In this document: positions 34,911 through 47,689 of the stretch, piece by piece
How positions within the stretch are numbered: the stretch's first letter is position 1
How the letters are laid out: every line of letters starts with the position of its first letter
NCBI GenBank assembly: GCA_041687395.1
Contig: JAWLCA010000023.1
Location: 5,670 to 69,669, forward strand
Origin: JAWLCA01 sp041687395
GTDB taxonomy: Bacteria > Pseudomonadota > Alphaproteobacteria > Rhodobacterales > Rhodobacteraceae
Direction of reading: 5' to 3'
DNA: 64,000 bases
Program-made: the position numbers and the translations under genes
Notes under the pieces: generated by a model
What the model saw: the letters and a program-made list of their open reading frames with translations, nothing else
What the model was told of the DNA's origin: nothing
Databases searched by the model: none

Positions 34911-35723
34911 GTGGACGACACACCAAGGGGCCGCGTCACCAAGGACGGCATCCGCCTGCACGAGCGTGCGGATTTCGTCGGCATGCACGCGGCCGGCCGC
35001 CTGGCCGCCCGGATTCTGGACGAGATCGCGCCGTTGGTCGAACCCGGCCAGACGACCGGAGAGATCGACCGCGTCATCACCGAAAAGGTCGAGGCGGCGG
35101 GCGCCAAATCCGCCACCATCGGCTATCGTGGCTACGAGCACGCGAGCTGCATCAGCGTGAACCACGTCGTCTGCCACGGCATCCCCGGCCAGAAGGTGCT
35201 GAAGGATGGCGACATCCTGAACATCGACGTCACCGTGATCCTTGACGGCTGGTTCGGCGACACCAGCCGCATGTTCGTGGCCGGAACCCCCAACCGCAAG
35301 GCCGAGCGTCTGATCCAGGTCACCCACGACGCGCTGATGCTGGGAATCGAGGCGGTGAAGCCCGGCAACACCTTTGGCGACATCGGCCATGCGATCCAGG
35401 CCTTCGTCGAACGCGAACGGATGAGCGTGGTGCGCGACTTCTGCGGCCACGGCCTCGGCCGGGTCTTTCACGCGCCGCCCAACGTGCTGCACTACGGCCG
35501 CCCCGGCACCGGCCCGGTGCTGGAAGAGGGGATGTTCTTCACCATCGAGCCGATGGTGAACCTCGGCCGCCCGGAAACCAAGGTGCTGGCCGACGACTGG
35601 ACGGCGGTCACGCGCGACAAATCGCTCTCGGCCCAGTTCGAGCATTCCATCGGCGTCACCGCGACGGGGTACGAGATCTTCACCCTCTCGCCGGCGGGCA
35701 AGTTCCATCCGACCTGGGGCTGA
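34911..35723 (+). CDS. map: Methionine aminopeptidase, type I
   Basis: 270 aa. Removes the initiator Met. All five metal ligands can be placed: the two Asp in LNIDVTVILDGWFGDTSRMF, the His in CGHGLGRVFH, Glu in FTIEPMVN and Glu in QFEHSIGV. The GTG at 34911, preceded by a GAAGGA site, gives VDDTPRGRVTKDG, the normal length. An ATG far upstream (34824) would extend into sfsA. Deformylase genes lie elsewhere in the window at 17-18 kb. Confidence 0.95.
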   Translation: MDDTPRGRVTKDGIRLHERADFVGMHAAGRLAARILDEIAPLVEPGQTTGEIDRVITEKVEAAGAKSATIGYRGYEHASCISVNHVVCHGIPGQKVLKDGDILNIDVTVILDGWFGDTSRMFVAGTPNRKAERLIQVTHDALMLGIEAVKPGNTFGDIGHAIQAFVERERMSVVRDFCGHGLGRVFHAPPNVLHYGRPGTGPVLEEGMFFTIEPMVNLGRPETKVLADDWTAVTRDKSLSAQFEHSIGVTATGYEIFTLSPAGKFHPTWG

Positions 35724-35768
35724 CCGATCCGCGCGCTGGTCACCCTGCTGGCCGTCCTCGCCATCGCG

Positions 35769-37202
35769 ATGTCGGTCTGGCAGTTGCAGGCGGGCCGCGC
35801 CGGGCTGGTGGTCGCACCGCTGACCGTCGGCACCATCCCTGCCACCGTCCACCGCCTGCCCGATACCACTGGGCCGGTCGTCGTGATCGCCCACGGCTTT
35901 GCCGGATCGCGCCAGTTGATGGAGCCGTTCGCGCTCACGCTGGCCCGCGCAGGTTACATCGCCGTCAGCTTCGATTTCCAGGGCCACGGCCGCAACCCGG
36001 CGCCGATGTCGGGCGATGTGACGCGCATCGACGGCACCACGCGCCTCTTGATCGACGAGACCCTGGCCGTGGCCGAGGCCGCCTTAGCGCTGCCCGGCGC
36101 TGACGGCCGGCTGGCGCTGCTGGGCCATTCCATGGCGTCCGACATCGTGGTGCGCGCGGCCGTCGAAGACGCCCGCGTGGGGGCCACCGTCGCCGTTTCG
36201 ATGTTCTCGCAGGCCGTGACCGCGACTGACCCGCCGAACCTGCTGGTCATCAACGGCGAATGGGAAGGCGCGCTGCGCGCCGAGGCGAGGCGCGTCCTCG
36301 CCCTGACCGAGGCTGACGCGTCCGAGGGGCAGACGCTGGGCGATCCCGCGCTCGGCACCGGCCGCCGAGCCGTGGCCGCGCCCAGCGTCGAACATGTCGG
36401 CGTGCTCTATTCGCAAACCTCGCTGCGCGAGGCGCGCGACTGGCTCAACGCCGCCTTCGGCCGTGACGCGGCGCCGCCCGTGCAGCCACGCGGCGGCTGG
36501 ATCGCGCTGCTCTTGGTGGGTGCCGTGGCGCTGGGCTGGCCGCTGGCCCGCGCGCTGCCCTTGGGCGGGCCCGGCGCCCCACGACTTCCGGTCCGGACCT
36601 TCCTGCTGCTCGCGCTGGTGCCCGTGGTCGCGGTGCCGCTGATCCTCTGGCCGCTGCCCACCCGCTTCCTGCCGGTGCTGGTGGCCGATTACCTCGCGCT
36701 GCATTTCGCGCTTTACGGTGCGATCTGGCTGGCGGGCCTGTGGTGGCTAGGCGCGCTGGGACGCGTCACCGGCCTCTGGGTCGCGCTGGCGGTGGCCGGT
36801 TTCGGGATCGGCGTCTTCGGGATGGCGCTGAACGAATACGTGGCGAACTTCATCCCCCACGCCGGACGTGTCTGGGTGATCGCGGCGATGGCGCTGGGGG
36901 CGGTGCCCTGCATGATGGGCGACGCGTTGCTGGCCGAGGGCGGGCGCGCGCCGGTCTGGCGCGTGCTGGTGCTGCGGACGGGTTTCCTCGTCTCCCTCGC
37001 CCTCGCCGTCGCGCTGGATTTCGAGCGTCTGTTCTTCCTCCTGATCATCCTGCCCGTGGTGCTGCTGTTCTTCTTGCTGTTCGGCATGATCGGCGGCTGG
37101 GCGGGGCGGCAGACCGGCCATCCGGCGGCCACCGGCATCGGCCTCGGGCTGGTGCTGGCGTGGTCGCTGGGGGTCACTTTTCCGATGTTCGTGGCGCCCT
37201 GA
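35769..37202 (+). CDS. Alpha/beta hydrolase with C-terminal membrane domain; start uncertain
   Basis: 477 aa from the first ATG. Residues ~35-200 are an alpha/beta hydrolase fold (VVVIAHGFAGSRQLMEPFAL oxyanion region, GHSMAS nucleophile elbow with Ser). Residues ~240-477 hold seven or so hydrophobic segments. The 15 codons between the map stop (35721-35723) and this ATG are in the same frame and encode a hydrophobic run (RALVTLLAVLAIAM) that looks like a signal anchor, yet contain no ATG, GTG or TTG. The true start may be a rare codon there. Function unknown. Confidence 0.8.
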   Translation: MSVWQLQAGRAGLVVAPLTVGTIPATVHRLPDTTGPVVVIAHGFAGSRQLMEPFALTLARAGYIAVSFDFQGHGRNPAPMSGDVTRIDGTTRLLIDETLAVAEAALALPGADGRLALLGHSMASDIVVRAAVEDARVGATVAVSMFSQAVTATDPPNLLVINGEWEGALRAEARRVLALTEADASEGQTLGDPALGTGRRAVAAPSVEHVGVLYSQTSLREARDWLNAAFGRDAAPPVQPRGGWIALLLVGAVALGWPLARALPLGGPGAPRLPVRTFLLLALVPVVAVPLILWPLPTRFLPVLVADYLALHFALYGAIWLAGLWWLGALGRVTGLWVALAVAGFGIGVFGMALNEYVANFIPHAGRVWVIAAMALGAVPCMMGDALLAEGGRAPVWRVLVLRTGFLVSLALAVALDFERLFFLLIILPVVLLFFLLFGMIGGWAGRQTGHPAATGIGLGLVLAWSLGVTFPMFVAP

Positions 37203-37329
37203 CCCCACTCAGCCATGCGGCAGCGTCATGGCTGGGCGATGTTCTGCTTTCGGAACAGCCAGATTTCGCCCCGGAACTGGCCATTCTCGTGCAGAAACAC
37301 CCCAAGGGTCCCGCGACACGCATGGCGTA

Positions 37330-37401
37330 TTGCCATCTGGTAAAGAAAAATCACGAAATACAACGATTTCAAGTGGTTGGCGATTTGCTCACGCGTGAAC
37401 A
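37330..37401 (-). repeat. 72-base 3'-UTR element, copy 1 (after homocysteine methyltransferase-family gene)
   Basis: Ungapped alignment to the copy at 54824-54895 with about 82 percent identity by eye. Reading from the gene stop at 37409, the near-palindrome TGTTCACGCGTGAGCA (37386-37401) comes first, seven bases after the stop, followed by TCGCCAA, the GAAATC/GATTTC-like hairpin and TTGCCAT at the far end. The TCGCCA/TTGCCA outer stem uses one G-U-type pair. It sits between convergent genes, like the smc copy. Confidence 0.75.
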
Positions 37402-37408
37402 CCGATGC

Positions 37409-38299
37409 TCAAACGATCCGATGCCCCGCCTCCCGCAGCCGCCGGGCAATCTCGGCAATATGGGCCGGCCCCGTCTCGCAGCACCCCCCCACGATGGTGG
37501 CCCCCTGATCTACCCACCCCATCACGAACTCCGCATAGCGGGCGGGCGTCATCTCCGGCCGGTTCTTCAACGCCGCCACGGTGGCATCCTGCCCCAGAAA
37601 CTCCTTGGTGATCTTCTGGAACCCGTTGGCATAGGCCCCGAACGGCCGCCCCATCCCCGCCAGCACCGGCACCACCTGGTCCATCGCCTCTGGCGCCGAA
37701 CAATTCGCCAGCACCGCCGCCACCGGTCCCAGCAGCTGCGCGATCGCCGCCACCCCCTCGCCCGACCTGAGGAGCGTGCCATCCTCATCATCCACCGTGA
37801 CCGCCAGCCACACCGGCACCCCGGCCTCCGCCGCACCCTCGATAACCGCCCTCGCATGGGCCAGCGAGGCGACCGTCTCGCACAGGATCAGATCGACCCG
37901 CCCCGCCATGATCCGCGCGATCTCGGCATACTTCGCCACCGCTTCCTGATGCGGCGGAAAGGCATCCGGCCGATAGCTCCCCACCAGCGGCCCCAGCGCC
38001 CCCGCGATCCGCCCAGACCCATGCGCCGCCCGCGCCGCCTCGGCCTGCGCCAACGCGGTCTCATGCAGCTCGGTAAACCGGTCATCCAGCCCGAACCGCT
38101 CCAACCGGTCATGATGCAGGGCATAGCTGTTCGTCGTCGCCACCGTCGCCCCGGCGGCGAAATAGTCGGCGTGGACCTGCCCCACCAGGTCGGGCGCCTC
38201 CAGCATGACCTGCGTGGCCCACAGCGGTGTGGGCGTCTTGCCGTGGCGGGCGATCAGTTCCTGACCCATGCCACCGTCGAGAAGAGTGATTTCTGTCAT
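37409..38299 (-). CDS. Homocysteine S-methyltransferase family protein
   Basis: 296 aa. The zinc-binding Cys residues of the family are present: Cys in VLANCSAPEAM and the GGCCETGP pair near the C-terminus. The N-terminal LLDGGMGQELIARHG matches MmuM/BHMT-like enzymes that move a methyl group to homocysteine. The methyl donor is not readable (S-methylmethionine, betaine and others are possible). The ATG lies four bases after the uppP stop, so the genes may be co-transcribed. A copy of the 72-base element follows its stop. Confidence 0.9.
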   Translation of the reverse strand: MTEITLLDGGMGQELIARHGKTPTPLWATQVMLEAPDLVGQVHADYFAAGATVATTNSYALHHDRLERFGLDDRFTELHETALAQAEAARAAHGSGRIAGALGPLVGSYRPDAFPPHQEAVAKYAEIARIMAGRVDLILCETVASLAHARAVIEGAAEAGVPVWLAVTVDDEDGTLLRSGEGVAAIAQLLGPVAAVLANCSAPEAMDQVVPVLAGMGRPFGAYANGFQKITKEFLGQDATVAALKNRPEMTPARYAEFVMGWVDQGATIVGGCCETGPAHIAEIARRLREAGHRIV

Positions 38300-38303
38300 G
38301 GCC

Positions 38304-39107
38304 TCAACTATAAGCAATGGCCAGCAGCACGGCCCCAAGAATCACGCGGTAGATCACATAAGGCGTGAAGCTGACGGTCCGCAGCAGCCGCATCATCAGC
38401 GCCAGCGCCGCCAGCGCGGCGGCAAAGGCAAAGGCCGCGGCGATGGCACCGTCGCGGGCGGCTTGGGCATCGGCCGTCACCGCCACCTCCGCCCCCAGCA
38501 GCACGCCCGAGGCGATGATGGTCGGGATCGACATCAGCATCGAGATCCGCGCCGCATCCTGCCGGCCATAGCCCAGGAAGCGCGCGCCGGTGATGGTCGC
38601 GCCCGACCGAGACGTGCCGGGGATCAGGGCTACCGCCTGCCACAGGCCGATCGTGATCGCATCGCGCAGGTTCCAGTCCGACGCGGCCCTGGCCTCGGCG
38701 CCTTTCTGATCCGCCCAGTAGAGCACGAAGCCGAACAGGATCATCGTCCATCCGATCACCGCGATCGAGCGCATCGCAGCCATCGCGCCGGTCAGTTGCA
38801 GGATCAGGCCTACGACCACCACGGGCACCGTCGCGATGATCAGCAGCATTGCCAGCCGCGCGCCCGCCGTGTCGGCGCGCCCCATCGCCAACCTGCCCAG
38901 CCCGAAGAAGGCCGCCGCCACGTCGTGCCGGAAATACAGGATCACCGCCATGAGCGTGCCGACGTGGACGGCCACGTCGATCACGAGGCCCTGATCGTCC
39001 AACCCAGTCAGGGCGGGCAGCAGGATCAGGTGGCCGGAGGACGACACCGGCAGAAATTCCGTGATACCCTGAATCATGGCGACCAGGATGAGGTTGAATA
39101 GGGTCAT
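38304..39107 (-). CDS. uppP: Undecaprenyl-diphosphatase UppP (BacA)
   Basis: 267 aa integral membrane enzyme that recycles the lipid carrier of cell-wall synthesis and confers bacitracin resistance. Both active-site motifs are present: QGITEFLPVSSSGHLIL at residues ~13-29 and PGTSRSGATITGARFLGYGR near residue 155. Eight or so transmembrane segments. Divergent from gltD, with which it shares a 213-base AT-rich regulatory region, and upstream of the methyltransferase-family gene. Confidence 0.96.
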   Translation of the reverse strand: MTLFNLILVAMIQGITEFLPVSSSGHLILLPALTGLDDQGLVIDVAVHVGTLMAVILYFRHDVAAAFFGLGRLAMGRADTAGARLAMLLIIATVPVVVVGLILQLTGAMAAMRSIAVIGWTMILFGFVLYWADQKGAEARAASDWNLRDAITIGLWQAVALIPGTSRSGATITGARFLGYGRQDAARISMLMSIPTIIASGVLLGAEVAVTADAQAARDGAIAAAFAFAAALAALALMMRLLRTVSFTPYVIYRVILGAVLLAIAYS

Positions 39108-39172
39108 GGCGCCACCTGCCGATTCGCCGGGGCCACCCTAAAGGCCGGTCGTGGAATGGAAAGAGGCAAGGT

Positions 39173-39191
39173 AGGTCAATATATGTTACCT
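39173..39191. promoter_or_regulatory. Operator-like inverted repeat, site 1 upstream of gltD
   Basis: AGGTCA-N7-TTACCT, an inverted repeat with five of six positions paired. A similar site lies 75 bases downstream (39248-39266). Both are in the AT-rich uppP-gltD intergenic region. The paired spacing suggests binding by an oligomeric regulator. Confidence 0.55.
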
Positions 39192-39247
39192 AAAAACGGA
39201 AGCCTTGCCGGTGGGAAGGGGTGGTCTTGGCCGAATTATGTTTATAT

Positions 39248-39266
39248 AGGTCAGCACATATGACTT
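39248..39266. promoter_or_regulatory. Operator-like inverted repeat, site 2 upstream of gltD
   Basis: AGGTCA-N7-TGACTT, again with five of six positions paired. It lies 55 bases before the gltD start and may overlap the promoter. Distance to site 1 is 75 bases (about seven helical turns), so both sites would face the same side of the DNA. Confidence 0.55.
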
Positions 39267-39320
39267 TTAATCCGTTCCGGGCCGCTATAGTGGCAGCGGG
39301 GACGGTTTGGGGGAGTGATC

Positions 39321-40748
39321 ATGGCGCAGCAGCGGATGCTCAAGTTCGTGTCGGTGGGCAAGGAGATGCCGGAAAAGCGGCCGCCGAGTCTGCGGGCCGA
39401 GGATTTCGACGAGATATACGCGGAGTACGCCGCCGAGAAGGCGGCCGAGCAGGCCGGGCGCTGCAGCCAGTGCGGCGTGCCCTATTGCCAGACCCATTGC
39501 CCGCTGCACAACAACATCCCCGACTGGCTGATGCTGACCGCCCAAGGGCGGCTCCGCGAAGCCTATGAGCTGAGCCAGGCCACCAATACCTTCCCCGAGA
39601 TCTGCGGCCGGATCTGCCCCCAGGACCGGCTGTGCGAGGGCAACTGCGTGATCGAGCAGTCGGGCCACGGCACCGTGACCATCGGCGCAATCGAGAAATA
39701 CCTGACCGACACCGCGTGGGAGCAGGGCTGGGTGCAGCCGATCCGTCCCGCCGCCGACCGGGCGGAAAGCGTGGGCATCATCGGCGCGGGCCCAGGCGGG
39801 CTGGCGGCGGCGGACGTTCTGCGCCGGGCGGGGGTGCAGGTCACAGTCTATGACCGATACGACCGCGCCGGCGGGCTGATGACCTATGGCATCCCCGGCT
39901 TCAAGCTGGAGAAGCCTGTGGTGATGCAGCGGATCGAGCAGTTGCGCGATGCGGGCGTGGAGTTCGTGCAGAACTGCAACGTCGGCGAGGACATCAGCTT
40001 CAACGCGATCCGCGGCCAGCACGACGCGGTGCTGATTGCCACAGGCGTCTACAAATCAAGGGATCTGGAGGGCGCGGACGCCGAAGGCTGCGTGCGCGCG
40101 ATCGACTTTCTGACCGCCTCGAACCGAAAAGGGTTCGGCGACGAGGTGCCGGAGTTCGACAGTGGCGAGCTGAACGCCGAGGGCAAGCGTGTGGTCGTGA
40201 TCGGCGGTGGCGACACGGCGATGGACTGTGTGCGCACGGCGATCCGACAGGGTGCGCAATCGGTCAAGTGCCTCTACCGGCGCGACCGGGCGAACATGCC
40301 CGGCAGCCAGCGCGAGGTGCAGAACGCCGAGGAAGAGGGTGTCGAATTCGTCTGGCTGACCGCGCCCAAGGGCTTTGTCGGCGCGCCGGTCGAAGGCGTG
40401 ATCGTGCAGAAGATGCGTCTTGGCCAGCCCGATGCCACGGGCCGCCAGGTGCCCGAGGTGATCGAGGGCGCGGATTATGTCGAAGAGGCCGATCTGGTCA
40501 TCAAGGCGCTGGGCTTCGAGCCTGAGGAGCTGGTGACGCTGTGGGATGTGCCGGAGCTGGAGGTGACCCGCTGGGGCACGATCAAGGCCGACTATCGCAG
40601 CCACTCGACGTCGATCCCCGGCGTCTATGCGGTGGGTGACATCGTGCGCGGCGCATCCCTTGTCGTCTGGGCGATCCGCGACGGGCGCGAGGCGGCCGAG
40701 GGTATTCTGGAGTATCTGGGCCAGTCGGCACAGGTTGCGGCGGAATGA
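39321..40748 (+). CDS. gltD: Glutamate synthase small subunit
   Basis: 475 aa. Supplies electrons from NADPH to the large subunit for glutamate formation from glutamine and 2-oxoglutarate. N-terminal Cys clusters for iron-sulfur centres are CSQCGVPYCQTHCP near residue 50 and CGRICPQDRLCEGNC near residue 95. FAD-binding VGIIGAGPGGLAAADVL and NADP-binding VVVIGGGDTAMDC follow. A GGGGGAG site precedes the ATG at 39321; an in-frame upstream start at 39315 would add two residues. First gene of gltD-gltB. Confidence 0.95.
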   Translation: MAQQRMLKFVSVGKEMPEKRPPSLRAEDFDEIYAEYAAEKAAEQAGRCSQCGVPYCQTHCPLHNNIPDWLMLTAQGRLREAYELSQATNTFPEICGRICPQDRLCEGNCVIEQSGHGTVTIGAIEKYLTDTAWEQGWVQPIRPAADRAESVGIIGAGPGGLAAADVLRRAGVQVTVYDRYDRAGGLMTYGIPGFKLEKPVVMQRIEQLRDAGVEFVQNCNVGEDISFNAIRGQHDAVLIATGVYKSRDLEGADAEGCVRAIDFLTASNRKGFGDEVPEFDSGELNAEGKRVVVIGGGDTAMDCVRTAIRQGAQSVKCLYRRDRANMPGSQREVQNAEEEGVEFVWLTAPKGFVGAPVEGVIVQKMRLGQPDATGRQVPEVIEGADYVEEADLVIKALGFEPEELVTLWDVPELEVTRWGTIKADYRSHSTSIPGVYAVGDIVRGASLVVWAIRDGREAAEGILEYLGQSAQVAAE

Positions 40749-40815
40749 GCCGGCCGCGACCCATTGGCCATGGTCAGGCGGGGTGCCAGCATCCTGCCAA
40801 CAGCGCGCCACCATC

Positions 40816-40836
40816 CTGCCACCAAGGCGGTGGCAG
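40816..40836 (+). other. Hairpin in the gltD-gltB spacer
   Basis: A perfect 8-bp stem CTGCCACC / GGTGGCAG with the loop AAGGC lies in the 190-base spacer between gltD and gltB. There is no T-run, so it is not a standard terminator; it may set mRNA stability or partial termination. Just upstream, two copies of CCAnCATCCTGCCA (from about 40787 and 40808) form a direct repeat, the second leading into the stem. Confidence 0.6.
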
Positions 40837-40938
40837 CGGCGCGCGCTGGGGCGCGGTTTGCGCAACGCATAGGTTAGCCATGATGACCTTTCTGGATTTG
40901 GGCGCGGGCCGGATGGCGCCGCAGGCGGAGGGAACGCG

Positions 40939-45477
<4,539 letters not shown>

Positions 45478-45501
45478 GATCGTGTTGGCGGGGGCCGCGC
45501 C

Positions 45502-46263
45502 TTGATCCAGCGGATAGCGCAGGCGCTGCGGCGCCGTGCTGCGATGGTGATGGTCTGGGCAGCGCTTGCGCTGGCCAGCGTGACGCTTGCCCCCGCGGCC
45601 CATGCCGGATGCGCGACCGGGGCGATCACCATCATCGGCTCGGCCGAGGAGGAGCAGGCGGCCTGCGCGGCGCTCGACAGCGTCCTGGGCTGGTTCCGAG
45701 AGATCGGGTTCGAGCCGAACCTCGTTGCGACGGTTCACTTCAAGGACGCGGTGTTCTGCGACTTTACCGAGGGCGCGGACGGCCGCGCTGTCTGCCAGGT
45801 GCAGGTATCTGGCCTGTTCGATTTAAGTCGCTGGACGGTCGAGATCACCTCGGCCGACAGCCCGCGTCGAGAGTCGCGGAGGCCTTGGGGCATCGACTGG
45901 GGCCCCGAGATCGCCTATTCGATCCTGCAGCATGAACTGACTCATCTGGCGGTGGCCGGGGTGCTGGGCGAGGGGTTTTCCGACCTTGCCGCCCCATGGC
46001 ACGAGTTCATCGCCTATGCGGTGCAGTTCGACCTCATGGACCCCGACCTGCGCGCCCGGATCCTTGACGGCTATCCCGATATCGGCCCGTTCTCGCGTCC
46101 CGAAAGCATCAACTCCACGATCTATGGGGCAGACCCGGACCTCTTCGCCCTGCGCGCCTGGTTCTACATGCGCGAGAACGGCGGCAGCGACCTGATCCGC
46201 GCCATCCTTGACGGCGAAGTCGGGCTTCCGGCGGATGGGGTCGATTACCTCTGGACGAACTGA
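45502..46263 (+). CDS. Exported HExxH protein of unknown function (DUF6639-like)
   Basis: 253 aa from a TTG at 45502; the ATG at 45544 (MVMVWAALALASVTLAPAAH) is a plausible alternative start. A signal peptide ends at AHA. The middle holds a zinc-metallopeptidase-type HELTHLAV motif (HExxH) near residue 149, and an acidic PWHEFIAY follows 25 residues later and could provide the third ligand. Four Cys in the first half may form disulfides. It is probably a periplasmic protein, perhaps a gluzincin-like peptidase, but no substrate is known. It follows gltB by 24 bases. Confidence 0.72.
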   Translation: MIQRIAQALRRRAAMVMVWAALALASVTLAPAAHAGCATGAITIIGSAEEEQAACAALDSVLGWFREIGFEPNLVATVHFKDAVFCDFTEGADGRAVCQVQVSGLFDLSRWTVEITSADSPRRESRRPWGIDWGPEIAYSILQHELTHLAVAGVLGEGFSDLAAPWHEFIAYAVQFDLMDPDLRARILDGYPDIGPFSRPESINSTIYGADPDLFALRAWFYMRENGGSDLIRAILDGEVGLPADGVDYLWTN

Positions 46264-46315
46264 CGGAGGGGCAAGGGCCGCAGCAGGGCGTAACGGTGCC
46301 CCGTGCGTCCCGATG

Positions 46316-47617
46316 TCAGCGCCCCACGGCCGCGTAGGCGGAGAAGCCTGCGGCCAGCACATCGCCGCGGTCGTAGATGTTGCGCAGGTCAGCCATCACC
46401 GGGTGGCGGTCGCCTGCCAGACGTTTCAGATCCAGCGCGCGGAATTCGTTCCACTCTGTCAGGATCACCACCGCATCCGCCCCCTCCGCTGCCGCATAGG
46501 CGTCGTCATGCCAGATCACCCCGGGCAGCAACGCCTCGCCCTCGCGGCGGCCCTGGGGGTCAACGACACGGATTTCTGCCCCCGCGCCGCGCAGGGCGGG
46601 CACGATGGTCAGGCTGGGCGCGTCGCGCATGTCGTCAGTATTGGGCTTGAAGGTCACGCCCAGCACCGCGATCGCCTTGCCGTTGACCGATCCGCCGCAC
46701 AGGTCGGTGATCTTGTCGATCATCCGCCGCTTGGCGATGTCGTTGACAGTGATCACGGTTTCGGTGATGCGCATCGGCACGCCATGCTCCTGACCGATCC
46801 GTGCCAGGGCCGAGGTGTCCTTGGGAAAGCATGAGCCGCCATAGCCGGGGCCGGCGTGCAGGAACTTGTTGCCGATCCGTCCGTCGAGGCCCATGCCCTT
46901 GGCGACCGCCTTCACATCCGCGCCGACCCGTTCGCAGAGCGCTGCGATTTCGTTGATGAAGCTGATCTTGGTGGCCAGGAAGGCGTTGGCCGCGTACTTG
47001 ATCATCTCGGCCGACTCCAGGTCGGTGAAGACGATGGGGAAATCACGCAGGAACAGCGGGCGATAGATGTCTCCCATAACCTCGCGTGCGCGGTCGCTTT
47101 CGATACCTACGACAACGCGGTCGGGCCGCATGAAGTCGTCGATCGCCGCGCCTTCGCGCAGGAATTCGGGGTTGGAGGCGACGTCGAACTCGGCCTCGGG
47201 GCGGGCGGCGCGGATCACCTCGGCCACCTTGCGATTTGTGCCTACGGGTACGGTCGATTTCGTCACGACCACCGCATAGCCCGTCAGCGCGCGCGCGATA
47301 TCTTCGGCGGCGGCCATGACATAGGTCAGATCCGCATGGCCGTCGCCGCGCCGGGTGGGCGTGCCCACCGCGATGAAGACCGCATCGGCCCCGTCCACGG
47401 CCCGGGCCAGGTCGGTGGTGAAGGTCAGCCGGCCGGCCGTCACGTTGCGGGCCATGACCTCGTCGAGCCCGGGCTCGTAGATCGGAACCTCGCCCCGCTC
47501 CAGCATGGCGATCTTCTCGGGCATCTTGTCCACGCAGACCACTTCGTGACCGAAATCCGAAAAGCAAACACCCGAAACAAGGCCAACGTAGCCGGTCCCG
47601 ATAACTGCCAGTTTCAT
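46316..47617 (-). CDS. UDP-glucose 6-dehydrogenase
   Basis: 433 aa. Oxidises UDP-glucose to UDP-glucuronate for exopolysaccharide or lipid glycosylation. The N-terminal Rossmann motif is MKLAVIGTGYVGLVSGVCFS, the STVPVGTNR and SNPEFLREGAA stretches are typical, and the catalytic Cys is in PGYGGSCFPKD near residue 261. Start is the ATG at 47617; one extra upstream TTG codon is not needed. Monocistronic, upstream of the convergent HExxH gene. Confidence 0.95.
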   Translation of the reverse strand: MKLAVIGTGYVGLVSGVCFSDFGHEVVCVDKMPEKIAMLERGEVPIYEPGLDEVMARNVTAGRLTFTTDLARAVDGADAVFIAVGTPTRRGDGHADLTYVMAAAEDIARALTGYAVVVTKSTVPVGTNRKVAEVIRAARPEAEFDVASNPEFLREGAAIDDFMRPDRVVVGIESDRAREVMGDIYRPLFLRDFPIVFTDLESAEMIKYAANAFLATKISFINEIAALCERVGADVKAVAKGMGLDGRIGNKFLHAGPGYGGSCFPKDTSALARIGQEHGVPMRITETVITVNDIAKRRMIDKITDLCGGSVNGKAIAVLGVTFKPNTDDMRDAPSLTIVPALRGAGAEIRVVDPQGRREGEALLPGVIWHDDAYAAAEGADAVVILTEWNEFRALDLKRLAGDRHPVMADLRNIYDRGDVLAAGFSAYAAVGR

Positions 47618-47689
47618 CAACGCCTCCGCAACTGCTGCCCCGACTTGCCCATTGCACCCGACAAGGTCAATGGCTTGATTGACAGAAGG

